A stretch of DNA of 64,000 nucleotides from the NCBI GenBank assembly GCA_038503075.1, contig JBCAML010000017.1, positions 1,426,001-1,490,000 on the forward strand, given 5' to 3'. The stretch comes from Gyromitra esculenta (taxonomy: Eukaryota > Ascomycota > Pezizomycetes > Pezizales > Discinaceae). The notes under the pieces were generated by a model that was given only the letters and a program-made list of their open reading frames with translations, did not search any database and had not been told where the DNA came from. A program made the translations under genes and the position numbers. Positions 50,101-61,225 of this stretch are shown here, piece by piece. Each line of letters opens with the position of its first letter. Position 1 is the stretch's first letter.

Positions 50101-51597
50101 TTATGCCCTTAACACCTCTCGATTAATTGGCCGTTCACTCGGCTACTCGGAACTCACGTCTGGGGGCTGGGATTGGTCTATTGGAAGGCAAGATCATTTC
50201 AGTTTGGTCTTCACGGAAGACACTGGAGACTATGGCCTCGGTCGGATATAACGTAATTAGTGGCGTGAGTCATAACTATGATCATACCTATAGGATTATT
50301 ATTACCGTTAGCTGAATCATCATAAAAAGGTCTTACTAACTGTTTTTTTTCCATGTCTTAGCACAAACACAGTTACTATATACGTCCTCTTAATCTTAAG
50401 TTTGAATTAGGTCTAGTACTTCCATCTATCCTCACTCGATTTTTCACGCAATAACTCTAAATTGCCGAGCTATAGGATTCACCCCTTTAAGTGTATCTTG
50501 ATCCGTAGTTTAGGGGAGTACCATACGAGCGAATTACTATGCAATAGACTTTCCCGTCCGTCCCACGATCTGAGCTGACCAACCGGCCTTGGGCTCGGTC
50601 GAAATCTACTGAACCGAGTCATGCATATTCCTCTGGGTCAGCCCATCTTCGGGAGATCTAACTCGCTCATCTTCGCGGACCAACCTATTCCTTATGTGCC
50701 GAGATTGTATTTCTAAACCTTGGAGGATTAAGATTCTATATTGCGTTCCGACCAGCTGTTAAAATGTATGATATTCAAGTTGTTCAGATAAGCACATAGT
50801 AAGAGTTGGGACCCTCTGTCACGAAACTAACCTACAACTGATGCTTAATGGCAACCTATAGCTGGAGATGGAACTAATCTACAGTCATAGAATTCTTTGG
50901 AGACATTACTGAGATTATATCCTGCGACCAACCAGAGAGCCCAGTAACAGACTGTCATAGGAGCATTTTAGTGCTCTAAGAATTAAAAAGATCTCAAGCT
51001 ATGTTAAGTAGTCACAAGATTAATATTTTCGTATTTCGTTGGTATAATTGCTGTGAATAACGGGTTGTAGGCGCAGTAATCGATCTACCGCTCTGTTCAC
51101 CGATTGTGATACAACATAAGCGTGCAAATTTAGCCAAGAATTGAAGGGAGTACAGCCATGTGATAGCTGCTTTAGCCAAATGAAATTGTGATAGTCGTTT
51201 TTGCAAAGTAATGTGAGCGTCTCAAATGTCTGAGGGTTCCGGTCACTAGTTTGGGATTTTCTTCATGTGATGGTCTCGATGTTTGCGGGTCGTAAGGATG
51301 ATCCGCTGTAACTCTCTTGACTGGAAAAGCAGGAACAGTCTGGATAGAGTAGATGTCTGGAATAGCTTCGTGTGTCGGATGGGTTAAAAAGATATGTGTT
51401 GGTTATCTCGTACCAATGTTTCTTGTTATACATAGCGATATCATCGTTTGCCCACTGAGTATGATCGCTAGGAGATATTTGAAAAGCTTCCGTTCTCCTG
51501 TCCTTCCGTGTTACTAAGAAGATTCCTGGTCTGGTGTGCATCTATTATCAAGCACTTTAACTATTCTGTTCTCTAAGAACCAACATAAGCAACTGCC
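47177..51597. other. long decayed, gene-less stretch
   Basis: About 4.4 kb with many in-frame stops. Scattered stretches (for example about 49020-49110 and 49380-49510 on the plus strand) read as protein-like for 30-45 codons before stops, which suggests remnants of old genes or transposons, but I could not assign them. A plus-strand frame at 47855-48178 lacks an ATG at its start and has no recognisable domain. Confidence 0.35.
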
Positions 51598-52310
51598 ATG
51601 AAAAGCTATTTATGCAATTCTACACTGTCTGTCTTTATTCTAGCTATCATAGTTTTCTTCAAACTTGGCAAGGCCCGGTTTCCTCTAACTTCTGCGCCGG
51701 ATGCTGCCCTTTTTAATTCCGCACGAGTACAAGGTGTTTCGACCCCGCACCCAAACCCTAACATATGGGAGAGTACCTCAAACGTTGAATCGTGTTCTGG
51801 ATACATTCAAATACCACCTAAAACATTGCATATGGAACGGAATTATCCTACAATACTTTCTTTCGGTTCTCTGAAGCATGTAGTGATCTGAGGAACTCTC
51901 CATTAACGGTATGGATGAATGGAGGATCAAGGCCGTCATCAATGTGAGCAGCTTTTATCCAGTACGTCAGCTCTGATAGCTTTATGGGGCGTATGCTTAG
52001 AATTTGGCTTGATAGAAACAGAATTTCTGAAGAAATTGGACCATGCGATGTAAAGAGCGACTCTTGGATTCTAACAGGGCGGGAATTTGCTCGCAACAGG
52101 TTTATCAAATTTGCTCTTTTTCGACCGGATGGGTCTTCTCCATAGTGATAATAGTTGGCGCAGGCAATAAACCCTCATTAATTGTACCAAAAGCTAAATC
52201 AAGTCGGGTTTTCTTAGGACACGTCGAATAATGAGGCATCGACTTATAGCAATACTACCAAGTCCTTCAAAGATTCCTAGCAAACCTCACTAATAAAGAG
52301 ATCTCGAATA
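51598..52310 (+). pseudogene. serine carboxypeptidase (peptidase S10) pseudogene, 5' part
   Basis: The frame from ATG 51598 encodes a signal peptide (MKSYLCNS, core VFILAIIVFF) and IWESTSNVESCSGYIQIPPK, matching the conserved start of fungal S10 enzymes (ETTPGVKS.SGYVHLPP). After about 51845 the homology continues in another frame: YNTFFRFSEA, then NSPLTVWMNGG, the region before the GGPGSSS oxyanion motif, here degraded. A possible intron (51934-51980) is followed by EEIGPCDVKSDS, and after one more frame change by SNLLFF and DTSNNEASTYSNTTKS, with an in-frame TAG where CAG would be expected. The active-site serine region is not recognisable. Several frameshifts and stops make it non-functional. 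It would have been a secreted acid exopeptidase. Confidence 0.75.
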
Positions 52311-52801
52311 GTAACATGACTTCCCTAGTTGGAGTTTGTGCTTCTGGAACTCCGAATAATACCGCTAATAGCATAAGGTTACAGCATAACCATTTTGGTA
52401 CAGTTTTCAGGCGTGGATAGGAGCGCTCCCCTAGTACAAGGAACTCGCCAGCGATGTTTTTTGATCTACGGATAAATCATGGTGGTTATTATGTGTGATA
52501 TAGTTCCTATTACGCCTTTGAGTTGCCGTCAGAAATGGCGATGCTGACCTTTCGAACCACCAAAGTTCTCGCTCTTCGATATATCTCTGGGCAGAAAATG
52601 ATCGGATTGTAAACAGTACGCCAGAGCCACCTCGTAATAGGAAAGAAGATAAGGCGGCCCAACTTCGTGTCAGGGTAATGGGCCTTATGTCAAGATGCAG
52701 CGATTATCTTACTCAATATGCTGGCATTTTTGGGCTAAAATATCCTGTTAGTTTCCGTATACCAGCCGGAAATAGCATTTCGCGTCTTTGAGCGCACTCT
52801 A

Positions 52802-53194
52802 ATGGGTGTGGATGTTGTCACTGGCAAAGTGAGGGTCACTTATAGCGATTTAACTAAAGGAACATCCAAGAATTTAGGTAAGGCAATGAATGAGGGCTTC
52901 AGAGATGCGGCACAATGCTATCTTCCTGGCGTTAAAGAGTAAGGTTATTGGGACAGAATCTGATTTTGCAAAAACTGGCTAATAAATAAAAATAGATACA
53001 ACAAAGGTCAAATCAAGGCCCTAGAAAACGGAGCGGCGACGGTAGAAAACTTTACCGTTTTAAACCCTACCGAAGGCAGCTATAGTTTCGATTATCCAGG
53101 TGTGCTTATACTCCGTTGGCATCACCGGACCTGCATTGTATCATCTATGAGCACTCGGCCACATCCAGTGGCTGAAATTAAATTTAGTAGATGA
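52802..53194 (+). CDS. small two-exon gene or gene fragment, unidentified
   Basis: Exons 52802-52938 and 52996-53194 (57-nt intron, donor GTAAGG, branch gctaataa, acceptor AATAG) give 111 aa. Visible stretches are VDVVTGKVRVTYSDLTKG, AMNEGFRDAAQCYLPGVKEY across the junction, and NFTVLNPTEGSYSFDYPG. The first ~85 residues look natural; the last ~25 (after PGVL) look less so and may be read-through of a missed intron or decay. There is no signal peptide or known domain. It follows the S10 pseudogene at ~500 bp and could be an independent gene or the 3' part of another decayed one. Confidence 0.4.
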
Positions 53195-53423
53195 CTTTGA
53201 GGAGTAGAATTGGAAATAGGTACGTGAGAACTTATCTTGAACTTTGGCATAGATATCTACTTCACTCTAAAAATCTATATTATTGGCCTGTAATCAAGGC
53301 TAGGGACAATCAGGGCTGGGACAGGGCGCTTTCGAGTTTTAGTTTCTTGGCATACGATTCCTAGCTCTCGTTTTCTAGCACGTTGGACTCCAAAAGGAAC
53401 AATAAAACACTATTTTCATCAAT

Positions 53424-53495
53424 GGCCGGTTGGCGCAATGGTAGCGCGTGGTCCTCCTAAGACCGAGGTTGAGGGTTCGATCCCCTTGCTGGTCG
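53424..53495 (+). tRNA. tRNA-Arg (anticodon CCU)
   Basis: A 72-nt intronless tRNA. Acceptor arms are GGCCGGT / GCTGGTC with discriminator G; D arm GCGC-aatggta-GCGC; anticodon arm TGGTC-CTCCTAA-GACCG with CCT at 53454-53456; T arm GAGGG-TTCGATC-CCCTT. Two acceptor pairs are G-T wobbles. The pol III B box ggttcgatcc is intact at 53474-53483. It decodes AGG. Confidence 0.95.
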
Positions 53496-53545
53496 TAATG
53501 CGATTGAATGGGTAGTAGAGAATCCTTTGGAATTTCTGCCTCCAG

Positions 53546-53559
53546 TTTTTTATTTTTTT
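53546..53559 (+). terminator. RNA polymerase III terminator of tRNA-Arg
   Basis: T6 then A then T7 is the first run of four or more T after the tRNA, 50 nt past its 3' end, so a ~50-nt 3' trailer is predicted. Confidence 0.7.
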
Positions 53560-54800
53560 GCAATCCCCGCTGCACCATTCAAAGACGATCGGTTCTTTTT
53601 CTTGAACATCTTTATGAATTGAACAAAAAGCTTGTTTGTTTGTTGGTAAAATATCCGTAGAGTTTTTAATTAGTGGTTTCGAGATATCAGGCACTGGTTT
53701 TGCGCATGCATAGACGACATGTACTTGTGACTAAGAAAAACCTAAGAATATCTACATGTAGGCTTTAGTATTAGACGCGTTCCAGCTACTTGAATATTAG
53801 CTGTACCATGCAGTGGACTTTTCCAGTGCTGCCCACCAGTTTAGCTTAAGAGTTTAACCTGGAGCTGATAAGCCAAGAAATCAAATTCTAGTACTCAATG
53901 ACTATAAAGGCGGCCAGGACTCGCGTGTAAGAAAAAAAACTGGCATTGATTCAAGTCGATATTACAAGTAAGGACTTTTGCCTATGACTGTATATACGTA
54001 ACTGCTTGCTTAGCCAACAATGGTACGTTATCATCTCGAGGTTACCTTTCAGAACCAGGAGCTGCAACTCATCTTCAGATTCTAATTTTAGAGGCGGCAA
54101 CACCCGAATCGCGTCACAACGCAGGAATCGCCAGGGGATCTCCAGACCAGCCGAATAAATGAAACAAACATCCCACCACGCTCTGCCACCGATCGTTGTT
54201 TGCGGCTATGCGCCTGGAACCTTGGAACGGCTAAGGTTGACACTTGAATGTCGATATCGGTGCATCGACCTATTCGCTCGATATTACAGGTACCCTAGTG
54301 GTGAATGCTTATGATAAAGAAGCTTTTCGTATTGAGAGTATGCTCATTGACCAGGAATCATCACTCCTATCGTTGCTCTGTACTGCAATTATTATTATTC
54401 TCTCTTACAAAATGACCTTATTAATATTTTTAGGTTTTGTAACGTCACTATGGTATGATCTCGATGTAACGCAGCGATTATTGGTTGTTGTGTTACAATA
54501 TCATTGGCCCTAGGTACAATGCCGCGGCTTGTTCGCAGGACTCCCTAGCTTCCAGGAAACCCCCGAGAGCAGGTTTCTTTGAGCTGCTGCCTTAATTCAG
54601 GTGCAGGTTCGTATATTTCCCGCTCTTTGATTAACCTTAATAGCATCCATTGAAATTTAATTGACAGCTCATTATAATACCGGGGATAGGGCAACAAAAT
54701 TGGCGAGGATCAATGATCCTAATTGGTTACACGTTTCATCCTCAACAGTGGGGGTATCCGTCAGCTCGTGTTTCTGAACCACTTAAGCTTCGGAAGATAG
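53560..54800. other. gene-less stretch before the lysozyme gene
   Basis: Short frames only. The plus-strand frame at 54244-54513 lacks an ATG at its start and becomes hydrophobic after residue 40, with no recognised domain. Nothing else is supported. Confidence 0.35.
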
Positions 54801-54808
54801 TATAAAAT
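54801..54808 (+). promoter_or_regulatory. TATA box of the GH25 gene
   Basis: TATAAAAT lies 51 bp upstream of the start codon, followed by a CA-rich leader (caaccaaaacc repeated twice), a typical short fungal 5' UTR. Confidence 0.6.
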
Positions 54809-54851
54809 AACAACCAAAACCACCATTCGACAACCAAAACCGAGGATTACG

Positions 54852-55736
54852 ATGAAGTTTTTTACTCTGCTAGATCTATATCAATATTTTACGATTTCTA
54901 ACGTAGCCGTGAAAGCGTTAGATTTGTCTACAATTCAAAGCACTACCGTCTGGACCTGTGTTCAGAAGCAAGGTTTCGTTAAGGCAGTACCGAGATTGTA
55001 TCAGGAGGCTTGTGGTGTAAGTAACCTTTGCTTCCCTAAGGCTCGTGATCGTGAATTTATTGACCTTGTATAAGCTTGGTGGGCGGATTGATCCCAATTT
55101 CCTCACCAGCTATAGCAACATTCGTACTTCTGGGATCAAGAACATCGATGCATACTTCTATCCGTGTACCTATACTTCCCGCTAGGATTGGTATTGCCTT
55201 CTGATATTGGTCCTTACTAATAAGGTGTATATGCAGGTACCGGGTCTAGCCATAAATGCAAATCCCCCGAGACCCAGGTCGAAGAGATAGTCGATTACTT
55301 GAAACAGCATAAAATCCTTGTACAACGCCTCTGGATCGATATCGAACCACCTTCCCATAACTCACCATGCCATGGCTGGGATTATGGAGCAAAGGAAAAT
55401 ACCGCTCTTGCGAAAAAGTTCATTGATGCAATCGATGGAACGGGGTTGAAATGGGGAGTTGTAAGTCAATCTCTTGTGGCTTTTGCTGAATATCTCTGAA
55501 ACTAACTTATGTAGTATGCAAATGGCAATCAATGGTCTGAGATGTTCGGCTCGAGAAATGTGGATATTGCATCCCATCTTCCGCTCTGGGCCGTGCAATG
55601 GGATGGTGTCGCGACGTTGCCTAGTGTCAACACGTTCATGGGTGGTTGGACGACCGCATTTGCGAAGCAGTACGGACAGTCTTCTGGTGGGTGTGCACCT
55701 GCTAAGACCTTTGATTTGAATGTCTTTACAGCATAG
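54852..55736 (+). CDS. secreted GH25 lysozyme-like glycoside hydrolase
   Basis: Four exons (54852-55016, 55075-55165, 55237-55460, 55515-55736; introns 54-71 nt) give 233 aa in one frame. The mature protein starts near KALDLSTIQS, the GH25 DxS motif, and carries QGFVKAVPRLYQEACG, NIDAYFYPCTG, and the catalytic-strand motif WIDIEP with Asp120/Glu122. It ends with a PLWAVQWDG...FMGGWTTAF and FDLNVF tail. This is the fungal/nematode-type branch of GH25, expected to cleave beta-1,4 bonds in bacterial peptidoglycan. The N-terminus (MKFFTLLDLYQYFTISNVAV) is only weakly hydrophobic for a signal peptide, with Asp8 inside the core, so secretion may be impaired or the start exon altered. Four Cys (49, 86, 93, and one in SGGCAP) could form disulfides. 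Confidence 0.88.
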
Positions 55737-56108
55737 GACGCGTCGAAGAATGCCATTATGATTGCACGTAGTCCCCGTAGGGCAAAGATCTGCTGAGGGG
55801 GTTTTTTATTTTACATACAACTATTTCTATCTGGAGAGGAACAGAGGGGAGATCGAAATGCATCAATCGACTGTATGCGTCGCGTGAATACCCTTGAATT
55901 GAATTCCGAGGTTGAAAATCATTCTATGGGTAGTTCTGGCCGATGAAAACCACCCTAACGCTAGACACTATATAAACCACTCTCGCTCGTTCTGACAACT
56001 ACCTTCAGACAACCCATAGATTCATCTAGGAACCTCTATCCCCATCCCTCTATCAGTTTTTCAGTACTCCATATAAGTTTTATAGCATCCGTTCCCCGTA
56101 TACAAAAG
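55737..56108 (+). promoter_or_regulatory. intergenic region with TATA box of the next gene
   Basis: The 3' UTR of the lysozyme gene is followed by a TATATAAA box at 55969-55976, 133 bp upstream of the next start codon, and a CT-rich leader ending aaagATG. Nothing else is seen. Confidence 0.55.
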
Positions 56109-56740
56109 ATGTCCTCCCCAAGCTCAACTTCTCTCGATTCTCAGTCTAATGTGCCTAATCGTGGGAGTATGGTAAACGATGCAATGTATAGTGGACCCTA
56201 CGCTACTACTGAAGACCATAGGAGTACTCCTGCTGCCATGACTCAAGCGCCAAGGGAGGAGTACTGGGGTAGAACTATCAGCAACATCAAAGACCAGGTG
56301 CAAGATTTTAGAGAGAAAATCGAGTTTCTGGAAGATCGGCTTGAGGTATCTAAGACGTTAACTACTAGTTATTCTATCTCATCCCTTGTTGAAGAGATTG
56401 GGCTTAACTAATATTGGGAAAACTCCAGGGAATCCGCGTCTCGATGCAGCAGCGTCGTGCTCAGCGATCAAGGCGAAGCTCATCGCAGAACCCATCGCTA
56501 CTAAACGATGTCACTATGGTTTCTTCTCCAGCAAGGTACGGTTCATTGAGCTCTGCTCCGCCGTTAATAAACCAACAGCCATCGAGATATAGGGAGGATG
56601 GGAAGAGCTTGTTCATCGTAGGACAAACTCCCCTGACCTCCGATGTCTCTAGTAAGCCCTGTTGTAGTTCATCGCCCCAGAAGGCAGATGAACATTTTAG
56701 CGATGCTGAGAATTACAAAGGGCCAATAAGAGATAACTGA
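56109..56740 (+). CDS. unidentified Ser-rich protein with a short coiled coil
   Basis: Two exons (56109-56345, 56429-56740) joined by an 83-nt intron with an aactaat branch site give 182 aa. The N-terminal half is Ser/Thr/Pro-rich. Residues ~58-80 (SNIKDQVQDFREKIEFLEDR and on) form a coiled-coil heptad pattern that runs into the second exon, whose start is basic (SMQQRRAQRSRRSSSQ), resembling a bZIP-like order reversed. The tail is polar and disordered. There is no signal peptide or membrane segment. Family unknown. Confidence 0.6.
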
Positions 56741-58033
56741 GCGTATGAGATTGGTGTTGGCTATTCTACCCTTTCTTTAATGAGGAGGGATGGGGTTTTA
56801 GAGTAAGTAGGTAGGGTTTGATGGAGAAAGGGCAAGTTGGTGCCCGATCTGATTACCTAGGATACTGAAAAGAGGTGTTGTGGCCCAGGTGGTGTTGTTT
56901 GGTGTATGTCTTCCTCTGGTCTGCTAACCCTCTCCACTTTCAAGTTTTTAATTAGTATATGCATGTGGTAACAAGTAGCTCCTTTGTTTGTGCTGAGAAG
57001 GATTCGGCTGGAAATTGCCTTTAGAGAGTGTAGGTACTTGGTTAAAACTGTCATAAACTGTTCCTAAAGCCCCCAAGATCTTTTCGCAATGGCTATTTTG
57101 TGAAGTGCCCGAGTGGGATCGGTGGGATCTTAGCTAGGAGATTACAGAACGCAAATTGCCAAAGGCTAACATTCATAAGAATCTTGTCGAAAAGGACCAT
57201 AAGCCCTTAAAAATCATGAATCATGACTCGATATATCTAATTCCTAGATGGTTTCAAATACTAATCTATTGCAGCAAAGCCTTATAATTTTTACATTATG
57301 TCAGGCTACTCTATATGGTTTTCGAGAAATAACTGATGCCTTCAGTTGTAACTTGCTGATTATACGGTTATCTGGCAATCTGATCAACTTTGGCCTATAT
57401 TTCATAGAACTCCCTCCGACACGATCAACCCTAAATCAAGGGACTTCGATCTACGCTCTCTCATAAGTATTTGAAAACAAGAATATTGGTCTAGCCACCT
57501 AAATTAGGAAACATTACTACGGGACAAATTGGAAGGCGCTGCCGTCAAGGGAGGATTCAAATACTTGCAAATGTAGAGCGCGAAAGATACTTTATAGTTT
57601 TTTTTTTTACATTGAACTTATGATAGAGCGCGAGTGGAGTGGTGCTAGATGCCTTGAGATCAATAGTGAACAGCTGTGATCCATTGGCGAGCAATTGACG
57701 CGAATGAACATCTTCGGTCTGTCTTGTAAGTTTTTGTCTTTGCCCTGTGTCGCTACTGCAGACGGCTGCGATGCTAATAAACCAAACCACGAGTAGGAAG
57801 TTCTATCGTCGATGTTGCACCGAGGATATGGAGTAGCCCATCAGCAAGTCTGCCATCCGAATAAAGCTAAGGTTAGGGGTGAGAGTCTTGGCGGTCCTGC
57901 TGACCCGTCTCACTTGGTCGGCTATACGTCATCCCTGCTACCACAAAACCAACATCAACTCATCACCAGCTGTCCAGCTCTTCTCTCCACTCCGCTCCTC
58001 CAGCAATACATATCCCCACCAGCACTTGTCATC
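56741..58033. other. intergenic, upstream of the DUF92 gene
   Basis: Contains short frames at 57248-57466 (+) and 57557-57790 (-) without motifs. The reading frame of the DUF92 gene is open upstream to 57812 but has no support before ATG 58034. Confidence 0.4.
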
Positions 58034-59246
58034 ATGAACCTCATTTTCGCTGGTGTAGCGACCACGCTCCTCGTCGTGCGCGCTCTCTCCCGTAAATCAC
58101 TTACTTTGAGCGGTATCCTCGCTGCGATCCTCACTGCTGCTGTCCACGCGCTGCATCCTTGGAACCTGCCCTTCATACTACTAATCACCTTCTACGGCCT
58201 TGGAACGATCGCTACAAAAGTAAAACACGACGTTAAAGCAAAATTAACACTCTCAAGCTCCGGCGCAACTGGTGGTGAAGGTGCCCGAAACCACGTCCAG
58301 GTATCCATTCGCCTTCCTAGCAACTGCCAACAGGAATCTAACAGCCTCACAGGTGCTAGCAAACAGCATCGTAGCCTCAATTTTAATCCTCCTACATGCA
58401 AAACAGCTCCACGTCTTCACTCCCAACGGCATCGACCGATCCAAGTCCTTCTGTTTCCATAACAGCTCTAACGACCTCATTATAATCGGCATAATCGCTA
58501 ATTACGCTGCAACCCTCTCAGATACACTTTCATCCGAGCTCGGGATTCTCTCCCAGACTCCACCAAGGTTGATCACAACCCTAAATGTGACACCGCGTGG
58601 AACTAACGGCGGTGTAACGCTCTACGGCCTTACTGCAGGCGCCGCCGGCGCCGCCATTATTGGTGCTATATCAGTCTTTTTTCTGCCTTCTTGTGAGACT
58701 ACTTCATCCCCGTGGGAATGGGGTGACAAAGCCTGGTTCGTGGCGTTCATCACGTTTATTGGAGTTTCCGGGAGTCTACTAGACTCCCTACTCGGCGCGT
58801 TGTTCCAGCAAAGTGTGGTTGATATTAGGAGTAATAAAATCGTCGAGGCGCCTAACGGTGCTAAAGTTTTGGTAGAGCCAAAATCGTCCCACCTCACAGT
58901 ACATGGAAGACTTCATTCGAAGCTTGGGGCAGCACCACAGTCTGCTGCTGAAGCGATTGCAGAGCAGCCGGATGGTACGGCACGATATCGTGGCACGGCT
59001 GTGCCGATAATGGTTCCGGAGAGACCGAATAGTAGGAAGGTTATCACTGCGGTGAAATTTGGGGTGTTGAGTAACAATCAGGTTAATTTGTTGATGGCGT
59101 TTGCGATCAGTGTGATGGCCATGGTTATGTGGGGTGGTATGGGGAAAGTTGGAGCGGTGGTGGGTGAGCAATTGAGGACTGCAGTCAAGGCCGTTATCAA
59201 GCAAGAATTGATTAGCGCAACTGTGAAGGCTGTGTTGGGAGTTTGA
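58034..59246 (+). CDS. DUF92/TMEM19 family integral membrane protein
   Basis: Exons 58034-58300 and 58353-59246 (52-nt intron, phase 0) give 386 aa. The first exon begins MNLIFAGVATTLLVVRALSR and carries the family's first conserved block, KSLTLSGILAAILTAAVHAL and TKVKHDVKAKLT. The second adds further membrane helices with conserved small-residue stretches: SNDLIIIGIIANYAATLSDT followed by LSSELGILS, GTNGGVTLYGLTAGAAGAA, and SGSLLDSLLGALFQ. DUF92 proteins include plant VTE6, a phytyl-phosphate kinase, and human TMEM19, of unknown function. A role in isoprenoid-phosphate metabolism at an endomembrane is a family-based guess. Confidence 0.92.
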
Positions 59247-60691
59247 GCGAGTAGAGGTAACGATTACGACTTTTATTTTGATAACGTTTTGTGGTGGTTG
59301 AATTGTCGGCGTATTGCGGGTATACCAAGGATGTACTATGTTACGTCTTGTATTTTAGAAGTTTAGCTATATGAAACATCTAATTCGCTCATTCTTTTTC
59401 TATAAATTTGGTCGTGCGCCTTCTCCCCTTCTCTTATATCATTGAATTTTCTCTCGAATAAATCACGTGCTCTGATACTGCTGCACGTCGATGCCATTTC
59501 CTTGATATTGTTCTCCCCATGATGTCTTTGTTTAGGCAGTCTCCTTAAAGATAGCGGAACTTGCTACCGGCTTGCTACCTTCCTTTCTTCCCCGGTCTAA
59601 TGTAACGGCTCTGATATTAGAATAAGTTAGTAAGAAAAAAGTAGAAATTGGGAGATGGGAGATGCATATCAACACCTTGGCGCCGGTTCGGGGCGCCATA
59701 TAGCTTTTAGAGAGAAATAGATGATGATACTAGTGCATAGTATGTAGAGAGTCCCATGATACCCATTCTGCTTCGGTCGCCTCGTAAGAGGCTCTTCCTT
59801 TCTCTATGGCGGGGGATATTATCACTGACTTAAGCTTGTAGTCTGGAATTTTCATACTTGGGGGCAGAGATGAGGGCAGCATACAATTAGCATTTAATAC
59901 TTTAGCTAAATTAGGTTGGTTCACGAGAACGGGCTACCTCGAGGGTCTGGGATAGTATAGCAAGCGTGGGGCCCCCTCTCCTCGAAATATACTACCCATT
60001 TTACAGTCCTCAGATTCGGCCTTTTTAGTGGGTTTATATGTGTTATTTCTATGTAGCGACATTTATTTTACAAGATATGTTTAAACTTCCCAGGGCGCCT
60101 CGAGCTACACCAAGGTTAGAGAACCACGCTTAGGGGATGTAGGTATATGCCATACTATGGGTGTATCGTTCGGTTGACATCTTTTTCTTTCGTTATATTC
60201 TTTTATGCGCTGCCTTGTTTTGTTTTACTTCTAACATAGTATGTCAACCAGCCCAACCTCTCAGTCATACTAAATACTCATGATCAAAAAAGACTTAATA
60301 TACTTTTCCGGGGTGGCTTATCGCCCGGGCTATTTAAGACCTGCGCCTATCCGTGGGTTTATGCACATGATATTACCTTAAGCATCGGGGTAGCATGTAT
60401 CGTCAAGACAGCGCACTACACAGGGATATAATTAGAGCCCCAGAAATAGTAGAAATGGCTCTAAGTAGCTCTAGAATTCAAAAAAACTGCTTCTTCGTCT
60501 ATAAAAGCAACCTTTCCCCGCCCTAGGCACCCTCCTCCCAAGAGCGATATATTCGCAGCCAAAACCACAAAAAACAGCCTCATACATTTAATTTACAGCT
60601 CTATATCGCAAAAAAAACTAGTTTTTTTCTTTCTTTCTAAAAGTTTCTGGAACCGTGCAGTCTCCTTCGTGGCACCACTCCGCTATATAAA
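59247..60691. other. intergenic region
   Basis: No coding frame. A TATA-like ctataaaag lies at 60499-60507 and a second ctatataaa just before the next start codon. The former, about 185 bp upstream, is the likelier core promoter for the gene at 60692. Confidence 0.4.
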
Positions 60692-61225
60692 ATGACTGTG
60701 CTAACAATTCTACCATCCGGCGACATTGGTAATCTACATGATTTTTTTTACGGCGCTGAATGGGATATAGCAGTTCACCAAGATATCCTTCAGGTAGTAG
60801 CAGACATGGAAGAATTCTACAGGAGAGCACGTGTCTTGATCCAGGCCCAGTCAGACCTTCGCTGGGATCCCCGCAGGGAAAGCGATGATAAAGCCGAACA
60901 AGACGCTTACTGGGCGATCTTTGAACCGTGGTACACCGCTGAGGCACCAAGGGAAATCGTATCGTTGCTGGATGATATTGATTACTACTGGCACCGGGCA
61001 CCCGGAGAGGACTTTAAAGCATGCAGGCCATATGAGCCGGAATACCAGATAGCTTGGGAGCCAAATATGAAGGATAATGTCAAACGTATATACAATCAGT
61101 ATAAGTATGTCTATGCGTTTTGCTTGGGTTTTGCAAAGTCAAGGGAAATTTTACCGCTGATAAACCCGACCGGTAAGGGTGCAAGACGACTCGCCGAGGG
61201 TGGGAAACTTGCCCCTGGCGAATAA
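60692..61225 (+). CDS. hypothetical protein, intronless, 177 aa
   Basis: A clean ATG frame with natural composition, acidic and aromatic (WDIAVHQDILQVVADMEEFY; AYWAIFEPWYTAEAPREIVS; QYKYVYAFCLGFAKSREI). It lacks signal peptide, membrane helices and Cys pairs, so a soluble mostly helical protein is likely. The middle (WDP...DDKAEQDAY) is charged. No family was recognised. It is an orphan-like gene with plausible TATA elements upstream. Confidence 0.7.
   Translation: MTVLTILPSGDIGNLHDFFYGAEWDIAVHQDILQVVADMEEFYRRARVLIQAQSDLRWDPRRESDDKAEQDAYWAIFEPWYTAEAPREIVSLLDDIDYYWHRAPGEDFKACRPYEPEYQIAWEPNMKDNVKRIYNQYKYVYAFCLGFAKSREILPLINPTGKGARRLAEGGKLAPGE

Noticed and set aside
57812..58033. N-terminal extension of the DUF92 protein
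   Set aside because: The frame is open upstream, but the family's first membrane helix starts right at ATG 58034 and the extension has no signal or conservation features.
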